This document shows, piece by piece, positions 32,447-44,140 of a stretch of DNA of 64,000 bases. Numbering within the stretch: the first letter of the stretch is position 1; each line of letters starts with the position of its first letter. Made by a program: the position numbers and the translations under genes. Below the pieces are notes generated by a model. The model was not told the DNA's origin. It did not search any database and saw only the letters and a list, made by a program, of their open reading frames with translations. Source of the DNA: Hyposmocoma kahamanoa (lineage: Eukaryota; Arthropoda; Insecta; Lepidoptera; Cosmopterigidae); the NCBI RefSeq assembly GCF_003589595.1, contig NW_020653337.1, positions 5,106,799 to 5,170,798 on the forward strand, given 5' to 3'.

Positions 32447-32620
32447 TGTTACCATGTTGGTGATTCCCGGGCCGGGAGAAATATTTGTATGGCCTACTTT
32501 TATATCTCTCGTGACTTTGGGTGTAATTTGTGGTTGTCTATTTAAGTGTCCATGGCAGCCGCGATACAGGGTTTCCTTAGTGTGGTGTTACGTGTGTATG
32601 CGTTATTATTTATTGAACTT
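32447..32620 (+). mobile_element. SINE-S with internally deleted head
   Basis: 'taccatgttgg' is joined directly to 'attcccgggccgggagaaat', so most of the tRNA-like head is deleted. The body and 'tgtatgcgttattattta' end are present. Confidence 0.7.
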
Positions 32621-32654
32621 ATTTTCACTATACGTAATAAACGTATAAAACGTT

Positions 32655-32720
32655 TAAATTCTTTGTGAAATAACTCCACTAGTTTGTTATAATTATTAAA
32701 TACAAATATCGAAGACAAAG
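32655..32720 (-). mobile_element. SINE-D tail fragment
   Basis: 'gtgaaataactccactagtt' then 'tgttataattattaaataca' matches the SINE-D tail. The stretch 32721-33089 beyond holds no gene; 'tagtgctgtgcgaaaaaaaa' at 33011 may mark another transposon end. Confidence 0.55.
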
Positions 32721-33089
32721 AAAAAATGAGTGAGACGGTTTATAAAATCTTTCACAGATCTCGTACAGTGTCAAAAGCCGAAAGCTCAATGCAAAGGTTT
32801 ATACAAACACAGAACAAATTCGTATTAATACTTTTACATATTATATTATTTTTATATATTTCGAAGATTTCGACTTGATATCTCATCACTTTTTCCAACA
32901 ATATTTATTTGAATAGCATCGTAAAATTGTATTTGAAAAATGGTAGTCCTAAAGTGAGGTTATTTTGCATCTGTACATCTATGACTTGTCTATGGTTCCA
33001 TAGTGCTGTGCGAAAAAAAAGTTTCATTTAATCAAAGTTTTTGTAATCGATCAGTAATTCGATTATTTCAATCGCAATCAATAACTCAG

Positions 33090-33985
33090 AGGAGTGAGAC
33101 AGTGGGATGTCATATCCCCGCAACTGATCACAGCCGCATTGGAGGATATGTTTAAGACGCTGGACTGGAAAAGATGGGCATTAACATAAACGGCGAGTAC
33201 ATCTCACATTTGCGATTTGCAGATGACATAGTCCTAATGGCGGAGCCGCTGGAGGAGCTACAACAGATGCTGGATGGCCTAGAGTCCGCCTTGCGACGTA
33301 TTGGTCTCGGCATGAACTTGGACAAGACCAAAGTCATGATCAATGATCACAATAACCCGAGAGCCATAGTCGTAAATGGCCACCTTCTTGAAGTTGTTTC
33401 CGAATACACTTACCTCCGACAGATTCTGCAGTTAGGTAGAAATAATTTCGAGAAGGAAGCCAGGAAGAGGATTCAGCTTGGATGTCCAGCGTTTGGGAAG
33501 CTACGTCGAGTATTCTCGTCACCTATACCACAAAATCTGAAAACAAAGGTTTTCAACTAGTGCGTTCTGCCTGTTATGATTTACGGAACCGAAACGTGGA
33601 CACTCACGATACGGCTAGTCCACCAATTTAAAGTCGTTCAGCAAGCTATGGAACGGGCTATGCTCGGAGTTTCTCTGAAGGATAGAATTCGTAATGAGGT
33701 TATCCGACAGAGAAACAAGGTCACCGACATAGCCCGTGCAATAAGCAAGTGGCAGTGGGCTGGCCATATCTGGCGAAGAACCGATAACCGATGTTGAAAA
33801 CGAGTTCTAGAGTGGAGACCGCGACTCGGCAAACGTAGTGTAGGACGCCCTCCGGCCAGGTGGAGTGACGACCTGCGAAAGGTTGCTGGCGGGAAATGGA
33901 TGCCACAAGCTGAGGACCGGGCAAAATGGCACACATTCGGGCTATGTCCACAGGCTGATTATGATGATGAATCGCAATAGATACT
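33090..33985 (+). pseudogene. RTE-like LINE reverse transcriptase, 3' half, broken
   Basis: The 33094-33170 frame decodes as a diverged GVRQGD-ISP motif (the first Gly codon now Trp), then a frame change near 33170. From 33174 the catalytic FADD motif (RFADDIVLMAE) and GLGMNLDKTKVM are readable. The same frame has in-frame stops at 33558-33560 (expected Gln) and 33795-33797 (expected Trp). The C-terminus includes MERAMLGVSLKDRIRN and RWSDDLRKVAG and ends near 33981. The parts in order are those of RTE-class LINEs. 5'-truncated and inactive; host role none. Confidence 0.8.
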
Positions 33986-34224
33986 CGTATCTAAGTCTAA
34001 GGATTTGAAGGACTTAAAATTAAGATTTCGGAAATTTTAGATATGCTTATATTATACGTTATGTAGGGAAAATCGCTAGTATGACTCAACTGAACAAATC
34101 GATTCATTCAATTAATGAATTGATTTGTGGTTGGCATTACAATTGGCCATCACTAAACCGTCTACGGTCGGGTCAGTGACTTGTTTATTTACATTTTGTT
34201 GAAAATGAGTTGAAACGAAGTATA

Positions 34225-34350
34225 AACTCGATCCGTAGCTTAGTTAGTAAAGCAATGGGGACGGAATCCCGTGGTCGCAGTTTCGAGTCCTGTTGGGTTG
34301 ATGAATTTTTTCTATGTTTTCGATCTTTGTATTTAATAATTATAACAAGC
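34225..34350 (+). mobile_element. SINE-D2, tRNA-headed
   Basis: 'gatccgtagcttagttagta' gives an A-box-like start, 'cagtttcgagtcctgt' a B-box-like segment, and the end 'gatctttgtatttaataatt' is shared with SINE-D. Not a functional tRNA: acceptor ends do not pair well. Confidence 0.6.
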
Positions 34351-35995
34351 TTATTTTTAATTCACTCAATAACATATTACAATATACGCTACATTATACG
34401 ATTTATAATGTACATTATATATAATCAATTTACGATTCAGATTCCAAAAAAAAATCATTTCCAATGTGTAACAAAGTCTAATAACTCGAATCATATAAGT
34501 ACCCTGATCCTATTAATCATATATAGGTGTTATGGCATACAAGATATTACAAAAAAAAACCCATAAATTCTAAATAGTATTTCTCCATGTAAATAGCTTT
34601 AAGAATGATTGACAAACGAAAGATTGAACTGGAGTTCGTAATTTGATGGATTTAACATTCATTGTTCCGAAATGCGAAAACTTAAGCAATCAAATTCGAC
34701 TTGAAGAATGTTTGGCAGTGATTCGGTAATCACCTTCAACTTGTACTCTGGTAATTAACGAAACAAGCATGTGGTTTTCGATATCGTCTACTTTTATAGT
34801 GCCGACTTTGCAGACACTGAAGCGCTAGTTAAGGGAAACGTGGAATTAGTGTTGTCCAAAATCGGTCTAACTTTTGCAGTATTGGTCTTGCAAAACTTTA
34901 AGAATTAAGACCAAGACGACCTACTATTCACAAGACCAAGACCAACCCTGTAAGATTAAAGTTAAAACAAGATAGAGTCTGCGAGGCTCTCGCGTTACAT
35001 CAAACTACATGTTTCAAATCAATATCGATATTGATTGACGTTCCCCAATGTCGGTACAAAATCACGGTTTCTTCAAACAACAAAGTTGGTCGGTGGTTAT
35101 GATATGAAAACATGTTGTGTGGATGTTCTATTTTTAAGTAAGTAGTTTTTCTTTTACTCACATAAATAATATGTACAGAAGTTAGCGAATTATCAAGAAG
35201 AAAATACCATTTAAACTACTTTTTAGTATGCATATCATTATGCTTACATATCCATCAAGATTTTTGTAACGAATTTTTACCATATTTACTTATTTTTAAT
35301 ATTTTGTTCAGATTTACTTGGCAAATACATTCGCAATGCATTTTTTAAATATATCGATTCGATTCGGTGGAACATCAATTTATTTATTTATCTACATAAG
35401 TCAGTCATGCAAAATATTTATTTACAAACATACAACTACACAGAGTGATTTTTTAAATTGGACAGTATGGGGAATTCCGATACCATAGAAGACAAGGAAA
35501 CTGTCTTAAAAACCATTCAATCCTTTTTTATGAAAAATGTTTTGTGAAATTTGACCAACTTCGGTCACATTTTTCATACAAAATGAATAAAATTGTCGTT
35601 TTTTTTTTCAGTTTCTTATAAGTATCATAATCATCAAACTCATTTCAGTAGCGTATATTAATTCATATACGCTGTAATCATCTCTGAAATCTTTAATTTT
35701 TCTACGTTTTGTAGAGTCGCTTGCATTCAGAAAATCTGATTAAGGTCGGTGTTGATAAGATATGCAAAATTTATTAAAAATGCATGCCAGCCCTTAGAAT
35801 AATAACGCATAGAATGATAGTTTCATAAAAAACGAACTGTCACAAGTGAGGCAAAAATCAAATTCATGTAGGCGTAAGCAACTTGTATTTACGCTCGTCG
35901 GCACGCACACAAATATACAAATAATGATGCCATGGAATAACATTTCCCTCAAAAATGGGGAAATTGTATCTTGCTTAACTCATCGTTAAGTTAGA
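34351..35995. other. AT-rich intergenic with one transposon-like remnant
   Basis: 34850-34985 carries CAAGACCAAGACC words also found at 39450-39608, reminiscent of some hAT MITEs. Elsewhere nothing is recognised. Confidence 0.4.
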
Positions 35996-36762
35996 GGTGC
36001 CTACAGATTTGCTCGATCTTGTCGATCGTTTCTGTCGATCAGGTGCCTACAGATATGCTCGATTTTGTCGATCGTTACTGTTGATCGACAACGTCAAGTG
36101 ACAGGAATTTTCAAAAATTTATTTTTGGTAATCCTTATGGAAATGGCATTTATATCTGAATACACGAAGGCGGACACGACTTTTCTCATTTCTAAATCCA
36201 AGATGGCGGACACGTCTTTTCAAATAAATGCAATATGGGAATCGTTTCGAGGAATTCGAGGTGCTCATCACGAATATGGCATTTATTTCTAAGTCCAAGA
36301 TGGCGGACACGACTTTTGAAATAAATGCAATATGGGTATCATTTTCGAGGTATTTGGGGGTGCTCATTACGAATATGGCACTCATTTCTAAATCCAAGAT
36401 GTCGGGCACGATTTTTCATATAATGGCAAGTTGAGGATCGTTTTCGAGGTATTTGGGGGTGCTCATTAGAAATATAGCACTTATTTCTAAATCCAAGATG
36501 GCGGGCACGATTTTTCGAATAATGGCAAATTGGGTGTCGGTTTCAAGGTATTAGGGGCTGCTCATTCGGAATATAGCACATATTTCTAAATCCAAGATGG
36601 CAAAGAGTTTGGTTTACCAAAAATACATTTTTGAAAATTGTTGTCAACCACTAGAAATTAATGCTACATTCGTAATAAGCACTCTAAAACTCCTCGAAAA
36701 CGTCTAAAATTCTCAATCGTTACTGTCGATCGACAATGTCGAGCAAATCTGTAGGCACCTTA
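35996..36762. mobile_element. inverted-repeat element enclosing a minisatellite
   Basis: Left 'aggtgcctacagatttgctc' (repeated at 36041) and right 'gagcaaatctgtaggcacct' are inverted ends; GTCGATCG palindromic words follow on both sides. Sub-terminal inverted pieces 'tttttggta' also pair. The interior is a tandem array. No transposase. The target duplication is unresolved. Confidence 0.75.
36150..36605. repeat. 99-bp minisatellite, about 4.5 units
   Basis: 'tccaagatgg' recurs at 36198, 36294, 36393, 36492 and 36591 (spacings 96, 99, 99, 99). Each unit includes 'aatatggcatttatttctaa' and 'cgaggtatttgggggtgctc'. Open frames on both strands across it come from the repeat. Confidence 0.9.
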
Positions 36763-38395
36763 TTAAATACTACCCAATTCTTATTTAACTCATATATGAA
36801 CAAAAACCTACAAGCGAGTTAAGTACGACTATCGAATTTGAATAAATAAATAGCCTGATATTATCTGTGGGTATGTTCACATGAAAAGTACACGATAACA
36901 ATTAAGAACCTGAACCTGAAAGTTATTTATACACGATTTTGGAGAACTGACGATGACTTTTTAGTTAGAGTTAGTTTCCTGAAATAATTTTAGTTAAGAA
37001 CTTTTAAGTCTGGGCAAGACAATTTTTTTAAATGAGTGTATGATGAACAAGAATAATGATTTTTCACATGAAACTAATGAAGGCAAATACTAAATATATT
37101 TCGTAAAAATAGCTAACGTAAATTCCCTACAAAGTTGTTGCGGCGGTGTACATTTGTAGAAATTTTGCAACGGTCGCGATATTGCCTATTCTCAAAAAAT
37201 TACGTAATATAATTATTTTGAAACAGAATAGCAAAATGGGGAGAAAAAACCCGTTACCTTGCAACATTTTCGTAAATTGTTGCAACGAAATTAATTTTCT
37301 GTTTTAGTGAACATTTACATAAATATACCATTTGAAACGCGTTACTTCCTTGTGGAATGTGATGTTAGTGTCTATTTTATATTTGTCTGATCTATTTTTA
37401 AACCCAATTACCGCACATTTCGTCATTTTCAGCAAAAATTTTTGAGCTGCTCGCGGTGCAACTTGACCTTGAGCACTGACAGCCCACTCGCTCGTGTAAG
37501 CCCATAGGGCGCCCTACAATTTGCCTCACTTAGCGTGTGCGGGCTAGGTTTCTATGCGTTATTATTCTAAGTGCCAGCCAGTGTTTCTTTTTTCTAAAAA
37601 CATTTTACGGTACCTTGCTATTTTACTGTTTCCATTTTAAAATAAATGCTTCTACAAAAATGTTCTTAACTCTGGAATGTGTTTTTCCGGGCAGCTTACT
37701 TCGAGAATTATTATTTTAACTTCTGAAGTTTACTATCAATATTTTTTTCACGAAAGTTAAAAAATACATTGCATATTCACCTTTCTTGATAATTAAAGAT
37801 AATGTACGTAAAAGGAGAAAACGCTCATATTGGTTTATCCATAAACTCACATAATTATATTAGCCTTATTTAATATTATGACTAAATATATTTTGGCTTT
37901 GGTACTTACGCGTTTTGAGGCCATTTTGATGCATACAATAAATACACACCCCACGCATAAATACATAATTATCTACACAGAACTTCTTAATGATAAAATG
38001 AATTGACTGTCTAAAGAAAATGAATTGAATTAGCGTTCTTTAACTACCACAGAAGTAATGCATAAATAAAGCAAGTTTACACAAAACATTAACAAATAAA
38101 ATTCGACACTCTAAACTTCAATCCATTGAAGAATATTTAATTCTACCCGCATTTCTTTTTTTCTTAAATATACAGAGTCACCAAACAGGCGTTTAACTGT
38201 GAAAAAGACAAGTGGCCATAACTATGGACTTTAGTATTTTAAACTACATATCTTAGTGCATCAAATAACTGATATACGAATCTCGGCTGGTTTGCCTTTA
38301 CACAAATTATAAGCACTTAAATGTGAAAGTTAACTAATTAATTTCAAAACGATGTATTACGTATATTAAATGTATATAAAACTTAGTAAGGTATA
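36763..38395. other. AT-rich intergenic, no gene seen
   Basis: No supported coding sequence. A mildly GC-rich patch near 37440-37550 has no recognisable signature. Confidence 0.45.
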
Positions 38396-38626
38396 CATTG
38401 ACTTACAAATAAATGGACGACGGGTCTAATACAAAAACCACGAAAAAAATGTCCCAAATCAACCTATTCGAAATTTAAATTGTTATGTCATCGCAGCATC
38501 GCGCTGTCCGTAGAACAAATGAAGACTAAAGCGGAGTGTCGTCGCGCTCTGTATACGATTTTAGCGCCTTACAAGTGCGGACACTTTTTAGCGCGGACCC
38601 GACGTCCATATAATTGTAAGTCAATG
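38396..38626 (+). mobile_element. MITE-C copy with 8-bp target duplication
   Basis: Ends 'cattgacttacaaataaatg' and 'taattgtaagtcaatg'. Perfect duplication AAGGTATA at 38388-38395 and 38627-38634. 231 bp. Confidence 0.9.
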
Positions 38627-39129
38627 AAGGTATATAATAGATTCACAAAAAACCAGTGATTAATATTGCATAGTTGTATAAAATTTATATCTTGAATTAT
38701 TTTAGTAAAAATACCCGCAACTTCTGAAAACTACATTTTTTTTGTCCGGTTTCCCAAATTTGCAAAATTTTCTTCTCTTATTTTATAAACAAAATCGATA
38801 GTATTTATTACCAATTTACAGCAAAATTGATCGAGATTATGAGTATGTAACACTTGCCTCGAAATGTCTCATTTTTCGTTTTTCGACTTTTGATCACGTT
38901 TCGGGGTTTTGACCGCACTGCTGCACTGTGGGATGCAGCGCTCCCACGAGAGCGTCGTACCTTAAACCCATAACATACGTTAATTATAATATTATTACAT
39001 ATAATATTATTTATTAATCTAATGCGCGAGTTCAGCGTATATGCCTAAAATTATAACCAACCAATATGAATGTAAAAATGTTGCAAAGTTAATTTTTCGT
39101 CGTTTAATTGGCCTTCAATACAATTAATG
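38627..39129. other. AT-rich intergenic, no gene seen
   Basis: Nothing recognised. Confidence 0.45.
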
Positions 39130-39300
39130 TAAACCCAAAATGTACAGTCCCATATCTTACTACTTAAGATTTGTTTATAGTGCCTTTGATTATATGGGAA
39201 GGGCACTATAACCCGTGTAAGCAAACCTGCACAGGGACCTTATCAGTCAGGTCCTGATCCCTGAACAGCACGTTGATACAGGTTTTATCTTGTTGACTCA
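39130..39300 (+). repeat. rep-K copy
   Basis: 'gggcactataacccgtgtaa' then 'gcaaacctgcacagggacct' aligns with 27175-27310. Confidence 0.6.
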
Positions 39301-39449
39301 AAATGTACTGTCAAGAGTCCATAAAACTAATATACACTTTTATTCGAATATCGCCTCCAGAGCAATGAAACAAGATCTATCAATGTGTAGCTTGATATGC
39401 GTCCGTACTTACTAGTAAAATCTGAACCAACTTTCATTGTACCTTTTTG

Positions 39450-39608
39450 TAAAATTAATAGAGTATGATAGTTTCATAAGTAGCAATAAGTAATTGCAAG
39501 ACTTCAGATACTCCCTCAGCAAGACCGAGACCAAGACCAGGTGTACTAACAATAGATCGTGAGCAAGACTGGGGTCGGTCTTGCCTTGGTCTTGCATTGA
39601 GCATTACT
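39450..39608. mobile_element. hAT-like remnant with GCAAGACCAAG words
   Basis: 'gcaagaccgagaccaagacc' and, inverted, 'ggtcttgccttggtcttgca' sit close together. Similar words occur at 34850-34985. Ends not defined. Confidence 0.35.
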
Positions 39609-40880
39609 ACATGGAATGATATAGGTGTGAAATATTAGTAACTTTAAAGAAAGTACACACGCAGGAGACTCATACATTCTTCAAAAAAGACAAACAAATT
39701 TCCAGACATACTTATGAATTCCCAGATTTGTCGAAAACAGTTTACCGCAATATTAAAGCGACTTCAGAACTTGTTTTAATATTTGTAAACTTTTATTACG
39801 TGTTCTTAAAGTCGGCAAAGTTTTGCAACATGTGGCACATTCACTTGAAAATAATGAAAAGAGTTTGTATAGCGAAGTCTGAATCTCATTTCGATGCCGC
39901 AAATTATGAGAACTGAAAGTAAAAAATAACCTGAAAATTACAAAAGTAAATTTCAAAAATTAAAAATTTTCTCGGTTAATGAATCTGCTTATCTAGATAC
40001 TCTTGAGGATTCCTAACCACTCCATCCAATGATAGGGTAAGCCAAAAACGATTTATGCAAAACCAACAGAATTCAGAGCACCCATCGACTTTCCAAGGAT
40101 ATTAACGAGGACGGAGCTAACTGTTAAATGGGGCGACCCCTGCCCAACAAATGAGGGCAATTAAGCGCTGAACCTTCTTTATAAATTTTGCTCCTTATTA
40201 AAAAGATATATACTGGGGCGGGCTGATTGCGTGAGCAAATTTGAAGTGTAGTTGGAGACGTTTGATAACGGTTTCCTAGTTATAGTTCCGTGTTCTATGG
40301 AATGGAGAGCCGGAAATCAACTGCACAGATTGGCAAAAAAGGCGCATCTAGTGGATAATCGAGGTACATTGCAGTGGCGAGGCGTCCATATAACTCGATT
40401 CCCATTGGCTTGCCTAAAATTTTTAACGTATTACCAAAAGATCATACTAGACAGCGCGCATACCCCACCACTTAAAAAACTTATATTCAATAATAAACGC
40501 GTTAATAAACCTCTCCCAATGGATTTTTACCAATCACAGCGTGCAGCGCCAGTCCAGCCGGCCCGTCTACGGCTGCGGTTTCTATTTCATTTATGAAATC
40601 TCCTATGCGTATAGGAGATCCCATCAAAATACCCACACACATTCGCAAATCCGCATACATTGAAGAAAAGGCGGTCGACAAGCCGAAATGAATCGGGTTA
40701 CAGTCGAATAGAGTTCACGTAAATTTTAACCTTATTCCAACCAACTACAGTTAATTTTTAAGGACCGATTTGCTTTAATGACAGAATCGTCGCCAGATGT
40801 AAAACTTTCTTAAAATATTTATTATAACAAAATTATTATAATAACAAATTAATACAAATGGTTAATTTGTATTTTGTAAA
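39609..40880. other. intergenic, no gene assigned
   Basis: A 114-codon frame at 40252-40596 lacks any domain that I know and has no coding context. A 9-bp palindrome 'tctcctatgcgtataggaga' lies near 40600. Confidence 0.4.
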
Positions 40881-41065
40881 TCCTAACTGTTACGGACACC
40901 GAAACACGCACGAAAACACTCCGCGCCCCGCGCCCCGACCGAGAGCGCGTTACCGTTCCCCGCACCCCGTACACAGCGTCGTACGGAGTCGCCGCCTCCC
41001 GCCCCCCCGCACCCCGCATCCCGCGCAACGCGCCGACCGCCTGCTCGCCGACATCTCTACTAGAT
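40881..41065. other. GC- and CpG-rich island of unknown nature
   Basis: A sharply GC-rich block (for example 'cgcgccccgcgccccgaccg') in AT-rich surroundings, preceded by 'tgttacggacacc' and followed by 'agcaataaatg' near 41103. It could be a promoter or 5'UTR, or part of an LTR-like element. Long frames on both strands are explained by composition. Confidence 0.4.
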
Positions 41066-41854
41066 GACAGACTTGATTTAGTACATAAGTAGGAACATTT
41101 TGAGCAATAAATGTAGTAGTCGGTAAGCAGTTGAACAAGTGTGTCATTTACGATCCTGATCCCGAGAAGAGCAAGAACCCCATCGATCCAGATCAAGAAC
41201 CTGAACAAATACAGTCCACCGAACGTTAACGATCCTACGAGGGCTAGAACACCAACACTAACGATATATATTACATGGCAATGTAAAGAACATCGACTGG
41301 AGTGGTAATTAAAATAACAACACTTAGCATTCACGGAAGTTATAGGCAGTGTAGTAAATTAGGTACTTTAAAAACTATAGTTATTTTATGTGTAAGTAGA
41401 ATAAGTTAACTAGTGAAATGAAGTGTACTAGTATTTTGTGTGCTAATAAGTGTTGTGTTTAAATGACGCCAAGTCGCGCCATTTTAACGGGAAAAGAAGT
41501 TTTTGTTAAAGTAAGTGTTTTTTGTTTCTGCAAGAAGTTAAAGCGTCGGCTTTACGAAGTAGAATTTTTACGCCTCGTCACGGTACATTGCTACCCTCCT
41601 TGTTATAACAAACGTATTTGCATTATGGTAACTTTCGTGATATTGGTACCTAACGTTTAATTGTCACCTAAAAATTATCAATTACACTAAACTTTATGTC
41701 AATCGTGTAATGTACAAACTAGATACGAGCTAAAAAACAGGTCGCGCATTTCCTGCCGCTACCGCATCGTATCCATGGTTCGTTTCAATTCATTATACAG
41801 GAAATGTAAACAAACATGTCACTGTTTAGTGACCGCCAATTCTATTGTAAACTA
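41066..41854. other. intergenic, possible exon start not supported
   Basis: At 41463 an ATG starts a 16-codon stretch ending exactly at a donor-like 'gtaagtg', which could be a short first exon downstream of the GC-rich block. No partner exon was found. Confidence 0.3.
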
Positions 41855-42050
41855 AGATGTGCCAGACAACCACACGTCAGTACCAGGGAAACGGACGAAT
41901 TCACTTTGGGGCACTTCCCAGATCACCCATACCAGAACTAATTTAGAAAAGTTAATTTCCCAAATTGGTCCTACTAGGAATCTAACCCGGGACCCCCGCG
42001 TCCAGGGTCCGCAATGTAAACCGTTAGGATACCGAGGTCGTCAAAATACA
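41855..42050 (-). mobile_element. SINE-H, minus orientation
   Basis: The reverse complement has 'gacctcggtatcctaacggt', B-box-like 'gggttagattcc', and the body phrase 'aattaacttttctaaatt'. The second copy is at 58168-58350 inside the protease gene. Confidence 0.7.
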
Positions 42051-42189
42051 TATCAATTAATTAATTTAATGAAAAAAACATTCTGACCGGAATCTCAAAC
42101 TTATCCCACGTTAATTAGTGCGATGACTCTCTTAATTTGTCTGTTTAACCCTTTTTAAACATACAGAGTCAAAATAAGGTCCTATTACT

Positions 42190-42356
42190 GTAAGAATAAT
42201 AATAATAACGCACACACATACAACCACAAAGTTACACCCAAACCCACAAGAGAAGTAAATTTAGGCCATACAAATATTTCTCCCGGCCCAAGAAACGGAC
42301 CTGGGACCTCTGCGTGGCAATCCGGCATGGTAACCGTTCGGCCACAGAGGCAGTTT
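42190..42356 (-). mobile_element. SINE-S, minus orientation
   Basis: Starts at TAA repeats, then 'cgcacacacatacaaccaca', 'tttctcccggcccaagaaac' and 'cgttcggccacagaggcagt'. Slightly deleted in the middle. Confidence 0.8.
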
Positions 42357-42409
42357 AGAAGTTTGCTAGAGAAGCAACCACAGACATAGGATACGTGTGT
42401 TTCAAAAAA

Positions 42410-42590
42410 CGTTATTTTTTATGATGTCAAGATTGATAAGTCCCATGTGCCTATAATTTCATTAACACCATTCTCTTCCAAACCGGAACGCAGTAATGCT
42501 CACTTTACTGCTTGGCGGCAGACATAGATCTTCCCTGGACGAGCCCTTCACAAGAAGCTCTACTGCTACTAAATAATATAAGAATATCCT
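42410..42590 (+). repeat. rep-A with internal deletion
   Basis: 'gatgtcaag' is joined to 'attgataagtcccatgtgcc', then the conserved 3' half to 'agctctactgctactaaata'. Confidence 0.75.
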
Positions 42591-42917
42591 AAGAATTAAG
42601 TTTATCCAAGGAGCACCGTACCCCCGTCAATCTAAGTCATAAGGGTGAGTGTGCATGAGAAAACTGATATGAGTGGCGGAAGTGACGGATGAATGTCAAG
42701 TGCGCTGCGAAAGGTCCGTGGTAGTAAGGCCTTGATAGTCAAGAAGACAATCGCGTAACCATTTCCTTATACAAAATCTGCCCAGTTGAACTCAGTGAAT
42801 AAAACCATTGATGCAAAAATTTAACAGCACAGTATTTGCCTTTGAAATTGCATTTATGCGGGAAGAAGTAACGAAGCGAAATACGGGAACAGTTTATGCA
42901 ACTATTTTATTTAAAAA

Positions 42918-43190
42918 AAAACCGACCTCAAAACGGAAAGCCGATGAAATCCAATAAATCGGGTTCATCCCCTGATTTGCCACCTTCAGAGGTGGACAAA
43001 AAAATAATTTTCACAAACATGCTCGAAAATGCTTACATTACTTTCAAAAAGCGAACACGGAAAGTTTGTAATTTATGGACCGTGCGGCTTCTTCCCGGTC
43101 AAGGCCTGCTATGTAAGTATGCAGTATACAGCTCTGAGTGGCACTGCAACTGTTGTAGACAGGCGTGTCATGTGTACCATAAAAAAGAAA
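42918..43190 (-). repeat. MITE-B and rep-A fragments
   Basis: 42918-43015 'aaaaccgacctcaaaacgga' to 'caccttcagaggtggac' is a MITE-B piece; 43115-43190 'cagctctgagtggcactgca' then 'agacaggcgtgtcatg' is a rep-A piece, both in reverse orientation. Confidence 0.55.
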
Positions 43191-43304
43191 ATAATCACCA
43201 AATCTCAATTTCGAAAAGAAACTACACTACCACAGTTGTCTGACTTAGTACGTAACAAAATATTATTGTCTAACAATTGCTCCCGTGAGTTGGGTGCGAT
43301 TCGT

Positions 43305-44140
43305 AATATATAACAACAAATGACATATTTTAAGTCGATATAACGCACAACAGATATAATTAATTTATGGTATACAGACATTTGACATATTCTTGCATGA
43401 TATAAAGGTCACTGGGTACAATAGACGATTGATATAACAACTTTCAGTGTAATATACCGATGGCATAATGTTCATTTTATATAAACACTTCAGATATAAT
43501 ATTCAGTGAGTATAATGTTGAATGTGTATGTGTGAAAAAAAATTAATATAATTCCAGTGGTGTTTAGGTGCAACGGTGAATAAACGGAATTTGTTTGCAT
43601 TTGCTAGTTGCTTCGACCTCCTCCTGTGGATTTAGGTTTGGTAGTACATGACAAAGCTGCCAGAATCAAATTTGTTTACATTTGCTAGTAGGTTTGACCT
43701 CCTAGTGGGTTTAGGTTAGGTTAGTATATGCAATTAAATATTCTGCTTAAAGTTTTAATAAATATATTTTATAACACAAAAAGCACTTACAGCTATACAA
43801 AAACAATTATATTTTGCTATTGTGCATTTAATGGAATAAAAAAATTCTTATCAACATAATGTAGAGCGCTTCAAATATTCGTAAAACTAAATATTATGTT
43901 ATATTATTTAATACATTATACTGGTAGTACTTATACTATTTGTTCATTATGTCACCTAATCATTATATCTAATGTTTATTATACTGATGGTTTATTATAC
44001 ACATTGAAATTATGTCTTTTGTTGTTATACCTTTTGTTGATTATATACAGTGAGTGATTATATCCTTAGAAAATATATCAAATGTTTTATACCAAGTGAA
44101 AATAGATTATTTGTTTTTATATCTTCCATTACATATCGAG
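43305..44140. repeat. paired inverted arrays of GATATAAT-N8, 16-bp pitch
   Basis: The left arm (about 43305-43530) repeats GATATAAY-like 8-mers at about 43337, 43353, 43370, 43384, 43399, 43416, 43431, 43450, 43463, 43479, 43493 and 43510. The right arm (about 43890-44100) repeats the reverse complement ATTATATC/ATTATACT at 43915, 43930, 43946, 43962, 43978, 43994, 44009, 44024, 44040 and 44057. Spacers of about 8 nt are almost unconserved. Between the arms are two diverged rep-F units (43592-43735) with a TTAGGTTAGG motif and AT-rich DNA. No reading frame fits this. Unclassified; possibly a transposon with many sub-terminal protein-binding sites. Confidence 0.75.

Noticed and set aside
36065..36434. 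Overlapping frames on both strands with repeated peptide phrases
   Set aside because: The repetition is that of the 99-bp minisatellite; units of 99 bp keep frame by chance (33 codons).
40849..41334. A 161-codon minus-strand frame with hydrophobic segments
   Set aside because: Crosses the GC-rich block, has no recognisable domain, and conflicts with frames on the other strand; kept only as an unexplained island.
43305..44140. CRISPR-like array of short repeats with unique spacers
   Set aside because: Repeat unit is only 8 bp, degenerate and AT-rich, with 8-nt spacers, in inverted arms in an animal genome; not compatible with a CRISPR array.
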